64,000 bases of DNA from Molossus alvarezi (GCA_037176705.1 CM073897.1:41108488-41172487); one strand, 5' to 3'. Shown: positions 33,192-43,679, numbered from the stretch's first letter. Numbers and translations: made by a program. The notes: generated by a model from the letters alone, not told the origin.

Positions 33192-33224
<33 letters not shown>
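33192..33224 (+). repeat. (GT)n microsatellite inside L1
   Basis: About 16 GT units following 'catttctagtatgc'-like L1 sequence, homologous in position to the tract near 14.2 kb. The VES target site starts two bases after it. Confidence 0.95.
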
Positions 33225-33225
<1 letters not shown>

Positions 33226-33226
<1 letters not shown>

Positions 33227-33276
33227 ACATCTTTTTTTTTTCAATCCTCACCCAGGGACATGCTTAGAGGAAGGGG

Positions 33277-33330
<54 letters not shown>

Positions 33331-33449
33331 TCAATGAGAGAGAGACACACCCATTGGCTGCCTTCCCTTCCTGGAAAACAAACCAACAACCTTTCAGTGC
33401 ACAGGAAGATGCTCAACCAACTGAGCCACACCAGCCAGGCGACATCTTT
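33226..33449 (-). mobile_element. VES SINE with 9-bp TSD inside L1
   Basis: 'gacatcttt' at 33226-33234 and 33441-33449. Reversed body with 'aatcctcacccagggaca', then a long GA run (33281-33327) produced by expansion of the SINE pyrimidine block, and head ending 'gagccacaccagccaggc'. The middle part is shortened. Confidence 0.94.
33281..33327 (-). repeat. (GA)n microsatellite in VES
   Basis: About 22 GA units on the plus strand. In both plus-strand frames crossing it the translation is an Arg/Glu repeat, not a protein. Confidence 0.93.
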
Positions 33450-34254
33450 ATCTATTCATCCCTCAGTGGTTACTTAGATTGTTTCTATATCTTGGCTGTT
33501 GTAAATAATGTTGCAGTGAACATGGGGGTGAATATGTAATTTCGAGTTAGTGTTTTTGTTTACTTTGGATAAATACCTAGCCACGGAATTGCCGGGTAGT
33601 ACAGTAGGCCTATTTTTAATTTTTTGAGGAATCTCCATACTGTCTTCCATCGTGGCTGTACCAATTTACATTCCCATCACAAGTGCACGAGTTCCCTTTC
33701 CACAATCTTCGCCAATACTTTTTATTGTCTTCTTGAAAATAGTTATCTAACATGTAGGAAGTGACGTCTCCTTGTGGTTTTGCTTTGTATTTCTCTGTTG
33801 ATTAGTGATCTTGACCATCTTTTCATGTACCTGTTGGCCATCTGTATGTCTTCTTTGGAAAACAATGTCTGTTTAGATCATCATCTGCCCATTTTTGAAT
33901 CAGATTTCTTGTGGGTTTTTGTTTGTTTTTTTGCAATTGAGTTGAATGAATTGTTTATATAATTTGGATATTAGCCTCTTATCAGATAGATGGTTTGCAA
34001 AAATGTATTCCGATTTAATAGGTTGCCTTTTTATTTTGTTGACTAATTCTTTTGTTGTGCAGAAGCATTTCAGTTTCATGTAGTCCCATTGTTTATTGTA
34101 TTTGTTGTTGCTAAAGGCTTTCTTATGTTCACCTAATTACCAAGAAGTATGATAACAAGTTACACTGGTATAGTATTTCTAACTTTTGAAAGCGATGTGT
34201 TCAGTGATAGCATTTTATGTGCAGAGAAACCCCCTGTAGTAAGTGGAGCCAAAC

Positions 34255-34390
34255 AGAATATTGCCATTTGCCAGCTGAGTAAACTGAGGCAAAGATACTC
34301 TTGCCAAGTATCACACAGCAAGTGAATAGCAAAGTCAGGACCAAACCCCAGGGTTCCTGGGTCTTGGGATATGAATCTTAGACACCAACA
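34255..34390 (-). mobile_element. MIR fragment
   Basis: 'tgccagctgagtaaactgag', 'cttgccaagtatcacacagc', 'aagtcaggaccaaacccc', reversed MIR core. The minus frame of 133 codons running through it is not credible. Confidence 0.82.
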
Positions 34391-34394
34391 TTTG

Positions 34395-35410
34395 CCAAGT
34401 TTATTATTGCCTGATGTGTTTGGATCAAATATATTTAGGAAGTAGAAAATAGAAAAAAATTTTAAATACAGAGGTTTTTTATTTTTCAGGACCCTCCAAG
34501 GTAAATGTACTAATGCATGATGAGCCTTCAGGTGGTATAATATAATATATTTGTTTTGCAAGTTTTTATGACCATAAAGCCCTCTTTCCTAGGATGTCTC
34601 ATAGGACCCAGACAGTGCCTATCATCCCGCCAATACTTTACAAAACATCATTTACTTGACCCCCTTTATCTCCGTAGAAAGAAATCTAGACAAGGAGCTG
34701 TTGCCTTCCTCAAGTGCAGAACTTCAGGTGTGGGGTACCCCTTCACTATTCTTTGAAGAAGCAAAAGAATCGGCCAACTTGGCTTCCATCTCCCTTAGCC
34801 TCCCTCCTCTCAGACTCACTCACACCACAAGCAAAGCATGTTCACTTTCCACTCAGAATCCCTCCCTCAGAGAATCATCATTCCGCTCTCACACGCTTGT
34901 GAAATGCAGGCCCCCTTGTACAAAGATGAAGGAGGTTTATCGTCTCACAGGTCGCCTGCCTTCTGAAATACATGTTGTGGTGCATTCAGCCCATTTGTAG
35001 AGCAGGCAAGGAGCAGTGCATGATGTTTAAGAGATGCCTATGGCACTGTCGTCATCGTGGCCGGGATGATGGGCCCAGTTTTCCCCATGTGTCCTGCATT
35101 CACTTCGATCTCCAGACAGTGCAGCAATGCCCACATTTCAGGCTGTCACAATTTGCTGCCTCATGTTTTACATTTTCATGGGCTGCTTCTTTCTTCGCTG
35201 GCACTGAGGAGGGTCTGACTCAATGGGAACAAGTAGGGGCACATTGTCCCCATGCCATTCATCTGCCCTGTCTGCTCACTTGCCTGGTGCAGACAGGTTC
35301 CATCAGTCCAACGGCATCTTCTTAACCACTAGACAGGACTCTCTCTCTCCTCCAGAACATGGTTGCTTACATCACAGACTTGGACAACCTTTTCAAAAAA
35401 TCTGCATCTA
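34395..35410. other. Unassigned, largely repeat-free block
   Basis: One kilobase with no recognised repeat. Overlapping plus-strand frames (66, 114, 117 and 87 codons) are Ser/Pro/Leu-rich and share no domain signature. Possible old repeat remnants cannot be excluded. Confidence 0.4.
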
Positions 35411-35414
35411 TTAT

Positions 35415-35540
35415 GACATTATTTTAACGCAACAGATTCTATCTCTATTACCTGATGATGTAGCTCACGCTAAGCAATATAAATAATTTGCCCAAGTTCA
35501 CACTGAAGTAAGGAATTTGAACCCATGTTTCTTTGACTTC
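35415..35540 (-). mobile_element. MIR fragment
   Basis: 'aataatttgcccaagttcac', 'aggaatttgaacccatg' and 'tttgacttcagagcca' are reversed MIR landmarks. Confidence 0.82.
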
Positions 35541-35557
35541 AGAGCCACCCACAAGAG

Positions 35558-36010
35558 GGACAGTGGGGTACAGTGGCTGAGATGATGCATGTTGGTGTCA
35601 GGGCTCAAGTCCCAGCCTTGCCGTAGGTTCATTGTGTCACCTTGAGAAGTTGCCATATTTCTTTGCATAGTAATTTTCACATCTATAAGAAGGAAGATGT
35701 ACCTGGCTGGTGTGGCTCAGTGGTTGAGCATCGACCCAAGAACCCAGAGGTCACCAGTTCGATTCCCGGTCAGGCACATGCCCAGGTTGTGGGCCCAATC
35801 CCCAATGGGGGGCATGCGGAAGTCAGCCAATCGATGTTCTCTCTCATCGATGTTTCTAGCTCTCTCTCCCTCTCCCTTCTTCTAGCTCTAAAAATCAATA
35901 AAGGAAAAAAAAAAATTGTAAAAATGAAGGAAGATGTTATATACCTTCCAGTGCTGCTCTGAGATTAAGATATCACAGATATTAAAGTTACTAAAGACAA
36001 TACCTATTAG
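35558..36010 (+). mobile_element. MIR split by a VES insertion
   Basis: Left part 'gggctcaagtcccagcctt', 'cattgtgtcaccttgagaag' and right part 'gtgctgctctgagattaag' belong to one forward MIR, separated by the VES. This dates the VES after the MIR. Confidence 0.82.
35689..35937 (+). mobile_element. VES SINE with 12-bp TSD
   Basis: Perfect 'gaaggaagatgt' duplications (35689-35700, 35926-35937). Subtype with 'gagcatcgaccc' head, 'ctcatcgatgtttctagc' and tail 'aaatcaataaagg' plus poly-A. Confidence 0.96.
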
Positions 36011-36610
36011 TTCCCTTCCTTTTTTTATCATAATATAAACTGAATGAAAGGGTGTTGGGCTTATGGGTAGTTTTTTCCTTCTTCTTCTTATATTTTCATA
36101 ATTCACAAAATTTTAATGTGGTTCATGTAACACATTCCCCAGAAAAGTATGTGTATGTATATGTATCTCCACTCATTCATTTATTCATACAAAATGTAAG
36201 TCTAGCAATCAAAGAGGTCTCAACTAATAAAAGGAAAGGGATGTTTAGTTTCGGAGTATGAACCCCTTTCTGCCCTCATTTCCACTAAACTGAACATCTC
36301 AAACCATCCCCTCTCTTGCGAGCAGGTGCTTCTAGGAGGCAGGGCTAAGCTGTCATCCACTGTGGGCTGGGGCATTAGGTGTGACAGGGCCTCTTCCTCA
36401 AGGCCCCCGCTCACCCTGCGTGCAAATGTGAGGCCCCGAGTTCCCTTTCTGCATCGCAGAAGACTCTTCTTTCCTGCTGGGAAGTAAAGACTCTATCCTT
36501 ATGTAGGAAGTTTGCATTCTTACCAAGCCAGCATATGGGGTGGATGACAACACATTCGGGAGAACCGGGTGGAGCATCTTCTTGGCGCTGGGTTCCAGAC
36601 TAGAACTGTC
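36010..36610. other. Unassigned sequence
   Basis: No clear repeat or exon. The left half is AT-rich; the right half (36250-36480) is more GC-rich. Confidence 0.4.
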
Positions 36611-36614
36611 GGCA

Positions 36615-36790
36615 GAGCTGAGTCCTGTGGCTCCTTTTACCTTCCTGTGGGACCCTGAGTTACATGCCCCAACTCTCTGAGCTTTCGGTTCTGCATTTGA
36701 AAGATGAGGATATCCATGGCTACTTCAGAGGACTCTTGAGAGGGTTCGATGAGTTATTGCAGGATGAGCTCATAACAACAGAAGTACTTA
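36615..36790 (+). mobile_element. MIR fragment
   Basis: 'tgtgggaccctgagttac', 'aactctctgagctttcgg', 'gcatttgaaagatgagg' and 'gttcgatgagttattgc' follow the forward MIR. Confidence 0.75.
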
Positions 36791-36936
36791 TAACACGATT
36801 ATTATTTCGCTTATATGAGGACTAGAAGTCCCAATTCATTATAGCTTTTCAATACTGGCCTCACACGCTTTGAATCAACAATCTTCAACCTGTTTTCTTG
36901 ACTGTGGAGTGGTTGAAAATCACATTTACTACTTTC

Positions 36937-37134
36937 CTCTAGATCAACCTTCCTAATGCCACGACCCTTTAATATAGTGCCTCATGTTGTGGTGACCCCC
37001 AACCATAAAATTATTTTTGTTGCTACTTCATAACTGTAATTTTGCTACTGTTATGTCTTAGGTGACCCCTGTGAAAGGATCGTTTGACCCCCAAAGGGGT
37101 CACGACCCACAGGGTGAGAACCACTGCTCTAGAA
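36937..37134 (+). mobile_element. SPIN-type hAT MITE with 8-bp TSD
   Basis: Element 36945-37126 shares the same blocks as the copy near 30.7 kb ('gtggtgacccccaaccat', 'gctacttcataactgtaat', 'gacccccaaaggggtca') and ends 'gggtgagaaccactg'. Flanks 'ctctagat' (36937-36944) and 'ctctagaa' (37127-37134) are a 7/8 match to each other and to the nTCTAGAn targets reported for SPIN. The left terminus lacks about 10 bases of the TIR (starts 'caacct' rather than CAGTGGTTCTCAACCT). Confidence 0.93.
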
Positions 37135-37179
37135 GTAAAGAATCGCTGTGTGCCAAATTCCTATAAGGTCCTTTGTACT

Positions 37180-37350
37180 GTGCATTGATCCCTTACTCTG
37201 TGCATCACGTCCTGTGCCGTGAGAATCCACACTCAGCCCCAAGAGCACCCATACAGGGTCACTTTTAGCATGGGCATTTTTTTTGTAAGGAAACTGAGGC
37301 CCGAGAATTTAGATAACACACCCACGGTCAGACGCAGTTGGAGACAGGAT
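37180..37350 (-). mobile_element. MIR fragment
   Basis: 'gtaaggaaactgaggcccg', then 'acacacccacggtcagac' are reversed MIR core. The left half is badly diverged. Confidence 0.65.
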
Positions 37351-37647
37351 GAAACCTCAGGACCGTCCCCAGAGCCCTGCCTTTTTTCTGGTGGGTTGTT
37401 CTGCCTCTTTAGGAACAGGAGTCTGGACGCAGCTGTCACATGCCACCTGACATTTCTCAAATTTAGATATGAAAATTGATTCCGAGTAGGAGAAGAGAAG
37501 CAAGCTCTCCCCATCTGTGAATCTCTTCCATCCGTGTTCCCGTGGCTTGAAGGGAGCCAGTCGAGCGTGTAACAGAAAAATAGCCATCAGGGATTCAGGG
37601 CTTAAAGTCATTATACGTTGAACAAAGGAACCGATTTCTTGGTATTC

Positions 37648-37740
37648 TTTCATAAATGCTTATTTATTAGATGCTCATTGTGTGCAGACATAAAATGCAC
37701 ACTTCATCAATATTAGTTGCTCTGGGATATCAATGTGAGT
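37648..37740 (-). mobile_element. Possible L2 3' fragment
   Basis: 'atgcttatttattagatgct' and 'cattgtgtgcagaca' resemble the reversed L2 end. Confidence 0.45.
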
Positions 37741-37744
37741 TAGG

Positions 37745-37870
37745 ACCTGAAAGTCCAAGTCCATGTCCAGGGATCTCAGTGACACCCTCTGTCCCTTGGG
37801 CAAGTCACTTTGCCTCTTGGGACTCAGTTTACCCACCTGTAAAATAAAATGGGCCACTGAGGCGCTTCAG
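37745..37870 (+). mobile_element. MIR fragment
   Basis: 'cttgggcaagtcactttgcc', 'gggactcagtttacccac', 'ctgtaaaataaaatgggcc': strong forward MIR core. Confidence 0.88.
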
Positions 37871-37874
37871 CCTT

Positions 37875-38375
37875 GATGTTCCATGGCTCAGCGTTTATTT
37901 ATTTGTAATGTAACAGCTTGTCTATTTTCTGCAAAGGATATTTAGTGGCAAAGAAAAACACCAACACAAGTACAGAGGGTAGTTAAATGAGGAATCAGCA
38001 ACCCTGCAGAGAAAGGGAAGACAATTGTACTAAAAATGTGGGTGAAATAATTACTATAATTGAGCAATAAATAACATTGTAATTTATCTAGGCCTTTAAT
38101 TAATTAGGCTGCATGTTGGTACTCTTTTGTCTGTTTAATCCAGTTCCGATCTTGAATATCCACGATAAGGAGGATCTAGGGAAACCAGTCTTGAACTAGA
38201 GCAGCAGGGAAGTGGGGAGGGAGATACTTCTTATTATCATTAAATCTCTACACTTATTCCAAATGTTAATTGAGTTCACATATCTGAAAAATTCAAAGTG
38301 AAACTCTAAGTGTACCCTATAGCTCTCAAACCACTGGCTTGTTTGCAAAGGGACACTGCTCATGGACGCCTGGGA
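37875..38375. other. AT-rich repeat-free block
   Basis: Contains 'ggcctttaattaattaggc' around a taattaatta palindrome (38097-38106), 'gaaataattactataattg' and 'gcaataaataacattg'. No repeat recognised. A plausible conserved noncoding candidate, untested. Confidence 0.4.
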
Positions 38376-38379
38376 GCTG

Positions 38380-38560
38380 AGTTTCCTTCACCCAGTGGGT
38401 GTCCTGTCTTATGCACCCCTTCTTTCTGCCTTGGCTCAGAGTTATGTGTGTTTCTCTTCTCCAATAGACTATGGGCCCAGGGACCATAATGCCTGGTTCA
38501 TTTTTGCAGATATTAAAAAATAATCCCTTCATGAATGAACGAATAACAGCCAGAATTATA
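38380..38560 (+). mobile_element. L2 3' end
   Basis: 'tagactatgggcccaggga', 'aatgcctggttcattttt', ending 'catgaatgaacgaataa'. Confidence 0.65.
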
Positions 38561-38591
38561 TGATACAGTCGATGCACATTGCATGTTTTAT

Positions 38592-38720
38592 TCATTCGTA
38601 CTTCAGTTATTCCATCAACAGGTATAGATCCTCACTTTGTGTCCAGCTCTGTGCTAGGCACAGGGAGCTCATCACCTAACAAGACAGATGAGAGGTCGTC
38701 AGTCAGAGTGACTTTATAGG
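38592..38720 (-). mobile_element. L2 3' end
   Basis: Reversed copy: 'tccagctctgtgctaggcac', 'agggagctcatcacctaac'. With its forward neighbour it forms a tail-to-tail pair. Confidence 0.72.
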
Positions 38721-38733
38721 TACTCTTCTAGAG

Positions 38734-38951
38734 CAGGGCTTCTTAACGTCTGTACTGTTGACATTTGGGGACAGGAAATGCTTTGTTATGGTGGGGGCTG
38801 CCCTGTGCATTATAGTATGTATAGCAGCACCCCTGACCTCTATTCACTAAATGCCAGTAGTACCCTACTCTCTAGTTGGGACTGTCAGAAACGTCCGAAA
38901 CATTGCCTAATGTCCTCAAGTGATAAAAATCTTCCCTGCTGAGAACCACTG
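38734..38951 (-). mobile_element. Old hAT-like MITE, family uncertain
   Basis: Ends 'cagggcttcttaacg' and 'tgagaaccactg' are compatible with hAT-type terminal repeats. Internal 'gctgccctgtgcattatag', 'ctattcactaaatgccagta' and 'aaacattgcctaatgtcc' match a widespread mammalian element. Strand is arbitrary. No 8-bp TSD confirmed. Confidence 0.65.
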
Positions 38952-39004
38952 CAGCAGAGGTGCAGGAAGTAGGGAGTAACATGATGTCACAAGCTCGAGG
39001 TCAG

Positions 39005-39215
39005 GGAACAGCACAGTGCTTTGTCAAGACAGCTGACTTGGAGCCAAATGGCCAGCATCTACATCCTTGCCTTTCACTTTCTAGCTGTGTGACTTGGGGC
39101 TAATGACTTAACCTCTCTGTGCCTCATGTTCCTTATATGTGAATGGGGGTAATAATAGTACCTGCCTCCCGGAATCATAAGGGTTGCAATGGTACCTTAT
39201 AATAGGTGTGTACTG
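39005..39215 (+). mobile_element. MIR, full length
   Basis: 'ctttctagctgtgtgacttg', 'cttaacctctctgtgcctca', 'gggggtaataatagtacctg' and 'gttgcaatggtacc' in unbroken forward order. Among the best MIR copies here. Confidence 0.93.
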
Positions 39216-39294
39216 AACCCCCCTCTGGCCAGGGAGCATCTCGAGTATAAGAGCATGTGTGGCTTGTCCTCTGAGCAAGCATCAGTACTAAGAA

Positions 39295-39490
39295 GGAATG
39301 TGAAGCATTGGATTTTCCCGATTATAGACCCTGATTCCCTCATCCAATTACTGAAACAAGTTATGTAACCTCTTGCCGCCTCACATTCTGCATCTATTTA
39401 TACGGAGATAATAGCTAAAAGGAGTTATCAATAATTATTCAGGATTATTGAAAGGAATAAGTGAATTAATCAGTATGAACATCTTTGTCA
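39295..39490 (+). mobile_element. MIR, nearly full length
   Basis: 'aacaagttatgtaacctctt', 'cctcacattctgcatcta', 'gagataatagctaaaagg' and 'aggaataagtgaattaatc', forward order. Confidence 0.8.
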
Positions 39491-41250
39491 CAAGTACGAC
39501 CCATAATCTATTACTAAATACATGGCTGAGTCTGAGAAGAGATGCTGGAGGGCAGGGCAGTGGTGCCTTCCAGGGTGCATGTTGTCTGAGGGACAGAGAG
39601 CGCCAGGCTGTCTCTCTGGCCCAGGAAGAGAGCTGGTGTCTGGAGACAGCATCTGTTTCATGACAGCCCTGTTGCCAAAGGGGACGCGGACAACCCAGCC
39701 CTCCCTGCACAGTCAGCAGCGCTCATGTGCCGAACTGAGGAGCAGGGTCTGGTAGCAATCCACAGCGTCTGTACATCAGCCCCGAATCCTCTGCCAGAGC
39801 CCTTAGTAGGCTCAGGATGTGGGTAGCAGGGGACTTCTGTCCACTTTCCCTGGGGAAGTGGGGCCATTCCACCTAAAAGCCACATTGCTTCACCTGGACT
39901 TAGAATGTCTTCAGCCCGAAAATCCTCAGCTTTTTCACATTCTCAGAGCAGAAGTTTATCGTCCTAGAAGTTCCAAAATTGTCATTCTTAACAGTCCTGG
40001 CAGTGGCTCATTACTCATCTTGAAAGCCCCTCCAGAGTTCTGTGTGCTGTCCACCTCCCCAGCCACCCTCTCCCCACTCCGCTTTGTACCACGCTCCCCA
40101 GGCGCAGGGAATCCTCCAGAGTCTGCGTTCTCGTGTCTTGATAATTTTGCACAAGATATTTGACCTCCCTGGAATGAGGTCCCCCTGGACCCCCAGAGAC
40201 TTCCCAGCCATCCTTAGTGAAGTGTGACTGCCGCCGCCTCCTGTGCACTTACAAGGCGGAGTTCAAATGGCCTGTCCCAGGGGCTGTCTCTGCATGCTGC
40301 GCTCACCTCTGTCCTAGAGTCCCACCTCTGCATTATCAGATGCTTAGGTATCTGCTCCATCTCCTGGGCCCTGAGCTACTGAGTGCCCGGTCTGGGCTCC
40401 TCCCTTCCCCCAGCCCCAGCCCCACCAGTGCTGTCCCTGCTGGGCTAGGCACCCACCCCTCTGCTGCTCCCACAAATAACTCCAGCCTCATTCACTCCAG
40501 CTGTCATGTGAATTTAGCAGTTTTATTTCAGATCTGCAGGGGCACAGGGCGAGGCCTCAGTCAGCCTACAGTGCGCTGCTCACACCGCCCCCTGGCTCTC
40601 CCATTTCCCTCCCTCTGCCGCCTCCCCTTTCCCCAGCTCAGCGTGCAGAACCGCTTCATCCACGTCTCCGTCTCCAAAACCGTGGGCATGATCACCAATC
40701 CCCCAGGACTCGGCCACGGCAGACAAGTCGGAGCGAGACCCAACACAGTGGGTCTCTCTCTAGGAAAACCACGTGCCTGCTGCAAGGAGAATCCAGGTTT
40801 TCCAGGTCTCATGGTACCTGTATCTTAGTGATTGATACGGGACCTGACCAAAATAGCTGCTTATTGAATGCCTGGCTGAGCTGATCTCCGTGATGACCCA
40901 TGTGAAAATGATTACAAACCCAAAAGAATCTGCAACATTAGTTATTCTATCAATTTTATTATTTCATGACAGCAATTAGTAACTGGTTGGGTCTAAGTAG
41001 CCCTGCCTTGGGTATCTCTTGTGGGTCCCACCCGGGTAAAGGAGACAATACGTCAGGCACTTTGACAGGCAGGGAGGTCTAGGACAGGAAGGACAAACTG
41101 ACCCCTTCGGGCCACCATACAGTGCTGGATGTGGTGAACGCGGAGCCTCGTTGAAGGAACAAGGGGGTATAATTCCTTTCTTTTTAGAGCTGTGTGAGGA
41201 GCCAAGACCAGGGAGCCCTGCGAGCCCACGTGGTCCGATAGAGCCAGGTC
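39490..41250. other. GC-richer single-copy block
   Basis: The longest stretch without a recognised repeat (1.7 kb) and the most GC-rich part of the window. It holds the longest frame, 203 codons at 40217-40828 (plus), which is Pro/Ser/Leu/Cys-rich with no domain and no recognised splice context. CpG density is not island-like. It may be unique flanking or intronic sequence, and an exon of an unrecognised transcript cannot be excluded. Confidence 0.4.
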
Positions 41251-41254
41251 CTGG

Positions 41255-41340
41255 GCAGGCAGACAGACCGGATTTCAGATGTGACTTCTGACAAGTGAAC
41301 TCACCTTTCTGTGCTGATGATATGACATCGCATTTGTCCG
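41255..41340 (+). mobile_element. Possible MIR fragment
   Basis: 'ggcagacagaccggatttc' and 'acaagtgaactcacctttc' resemble the forward MIR with a deletion around the B-box. Confidence 0.45.
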
Positions 41341-41344
41341 GGAC

Positions 41345-42380
41345 GCAGAACCCATGAAAACCCGATTCCCTACCCCTCTCAGAACCCTCCGCAGAGGTCT
41401 GAGTCGAGAGGACAAAATCAGGCCAAGAAAGCACTATTAGTTTGGACATTAGTCCCAGACTTTATGTGGCCTGCTGTAGCGCTCAAGGACTGGGCTGGGT
41501 TATGCAAAAGACACCAGAATGACTTGCCACTTTCAACCTCAAGGGTTAGGCCAAAAACTGGGAGGAAGAAGCCACATGAGAGGAGAGAGAGAAAAACTCT
41601 AACGGCATAAATTTTAGGAACAGCGTGAATACCAAAATATTTAATTTCAAAGAGAGAGAGAGAGACCTCCCTCAGAGAGATCTGAGCTAGTACCTCTGTC
41701 AGGGACAGCAAAGGCGTCTATGGCCACCCATGTGGTGACTCAGCCCATTGATGCCTCGGAACTCATCGATCCTGCTACCATAGGTAATAGCATTGCTCTC
41801 TTTCTCTCTCCTTCTCTCACCCCTTCTTTCTACGTCATCCTCCCCAGAGTTCAAATTCACTAGGAAAGAGCACACGAGTGAGTCCTCCGGTCACGTTCTC
41901 CAGTGTAGGGTACCACGGAGTTCCATTGCTGGCTTCCGCACTGTGGCTTTCACTGAGCCAGGCAGTCGACAGTAGCCAGTGGGCACCTACAGTACAGCTT
42001 CCTCCAGCAGGACGTCTAGGTACAGCATGTACTCATAGGTTATCTTCAGCAGAAATACCCAGCACAGGGGGAAAAACAGCACACACGTAGCCCCTCCTTT
42101 GGGCAGTATGATAAATTGGTACACATTAGAAGATGGTGGCCTTCTAACTCTTTGTCAAAAAATTGTTGAAAAAAAATATACAAATATCTGATAGCTAGAA
42201 GGTGCCCCTGGAGTTATAAAATGCAATGCCTCTGATTTTATAGGAAATAATATAACACTTTATGGTACATACAGCGACGATGCAATAGCAGTCCATCTCG
42301 CCCCGCCCCGGTTCATCCCAGGTCTCCTGAGACGTTCTCAGCTGTGCTGCCATGGAGACAAGCAGAGAGGTTATAAGTAT
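41345..42380. other. Unassigned sequence
   Basis: Contains a short GA run (41650-41666) and a pyrimidine run (41797-41830). No gene. Minus frames of 157 and 97 codons (40976-41449, 41418-41711) lack any recognisable domain. Confidence 0.4.
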
Positions 42381-42384
42381 AGTG

Positions 42385-42605
42385 CAAGCCATTCAGACCT
42401 CATCTGAGTCTTGACTCTGCCACTTACTGCATTTACCTCAGTGAGTTACTTCAACGTTCTGAATTTTCATTTTCTCGCCTGTGATAAAGCAATTATAATA
42501 GTATCTGCCTTGGAGGTGATACCAGGAGGATGAAGTGAAATAATGCCTGAAAAGGGCTTGTCACAGTGACCTACACACAGCACATGCTCTTTGCAGCAAC
42601 AGTAT
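42385..42605 (+). mobile_element. MIR, full length
   Basis: 'cttgactctgccacttactg', 'acctcagtgagttacttc', 'aattataatagtatctgcc', 'gatgaagtgaaataatgcc' and 'tacacacagcacatgctc', forward order. Confidence 0.9.
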
Positions 42606-42940
42606 TGGCCTAGAGCCCTAGACCAGACATCCACCATTGAGCTTCTGAAGGAGTAACTGCTGGTCTTTCCTTGAAGATGATACTCACAGATTCTGTCATG
42701 ACAATAAAAGTTGGCATCTCTGACAGCTTAGTGCCCTGGGAGGCCAGGCTACCCAACCAACCCTGCCTGGATCCAGTCACTCGGTATCTCCATCCTCGCC
42801 TGCACATCATTAATTTAGGTATCTCCCAGTTGTTTTGGGGGGCCCTCCATTTTCCTGTTCTTCTTGGCCTTGTGAAAACAGGATCTTCCACTGAGAATCC
42901 AGCTTCGGCTGGAGTACAGGCCGCCCTTCACTGAGACCTT
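42606..42940. other. Unassigned sequence
   Basis: Between two MIR copies. Overlapping 93- and 87-codon frames on opposite strands are without features. Confidence 0.4.
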
Positions 42941-42944
42941 CCCA

Positions 42945-43130
42945 TGTGGCAGATACTGTACCTGAGTCATCTCATCCAATACTCAAAACAACCGAGGGCC
43001 GGCTTCCCATTTTACAGAGAGCATTCAGGTCTGCAGAAGTGGTGAAAAATAACTTCCTAGGCCATTCTGCCAGCCAGTAATTGAGTGCACATGTGCAGAA
43101 GAGTCTCAGACCTCTTGGCCCATCCTGTAC
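42945..43130 (-). mobile_element. MIR fragment
   Basis: 'catgtggcagatactgtacc', 'ctcatccaatactcaaaaca' and 'ttcccattttacagagag' are reversed MIR. Confidence 0.75.
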
Positions 43131-43246
43131 TTCCATCCTTCAGTAAACATCTTTGAAAATGATAACCATGACGACAATGATGACAGTTCTGCCTGATATT
43201 CCTAATTATGTCACTTTTGCCATCTAACTGCTCACAGAGAAGGACT

Positions 43247-43276
43247 TAAAAAAAACAAAACAAAACAAAAAAAATA
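43247..43276 (+). repeat. (AAAAC)n tract
   Basis: Three aaaac/caaaa units inside an A-rich run; it could be the remains of a retroposon tail. Confidence 0.8.
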
Positions 43277-43309
43277 CCTCTCATCTACAAAAAAGAGGCA
43301 CTTTGGGGA

Positions 43310-43672
43310 ACAGAAGGCTGAAACTTACACCTTTGTAAACCTCAGAGCAGAAGCGTCCAAGGACTTGGAGAGGATTATGTTGAGTGAAACAAGCCAGTCA
43401 GAGAAAGACAAGTATCATGTGATGAGCATAATAAACTGATGAACAAAGTAGGTCCTGAGGCATGGAGGCATGGAACAGATGGACAGATCTCAGAGGGGAG
43501 GAGGGGGTGACAGGAAGAGATAAACCAGAGAACTTCTATGCATATGCGCATAACCAATGGACACAGACAATGGTGTGGTGAAGGCCTGGGGTGGGGCAGA
43601 GGCTGAGAGGAGGGAGGTAAAGGGGGGAAAATTAGGGGACATCTGTAATATTGTCAAAAATTTTTTTAAAGC
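43310..43672 (+). mobile_element. Bat L1 3' end, 5' truncated
   Basis: Forward copy of the L1 3' end also seen in reverse at 63.4-63.9 kb: 'tgagtgaaacaagccagtc', 'aataaactgatgaacaaagt', 'ggaagagataaaccagag', 'atgcatatgcgcataacc', 'attaggggacatctgtaata'. More diverged than the 63-kb copy; no TSD found. Confidence 0.88.
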
Positions 43673-43679
43673 ATCCAAG

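Larger units (their letters stand above)
32704..34130 (-). mobile_element. L1 LINE 3' portion (L1MA/L1MB-like), interrupted
   Basis: Antisense L1 parallel to the copy at 13.7-15.3 kb: 'ataattgagatacaacat', 'taagtctagttaacatcta', 'tagattccacatataagtg', 'gaatctccatactgtcttcc', 'ttatcagatagatggtttgc', 'gcatttcagtttcatgtagt'. Interrupted by a GT tract and a VES. Degenerate. Confidence 0.92.

Noticed and set aside
33155..33539. Frames with Cys/Val and Arg/Glu repeats
   Set aside because: Direct translation of GT and GA microsatellites inside L1 and VES.
40217..40828. 203-codon plus-strand open frame, the longest in the window
   Set aside because: Low-complexity Pro/Ser/Leu/Cys-rich translation, GC-rich context that makes long frames likely by chance, no domain, and no splice or promoter context that I could support.
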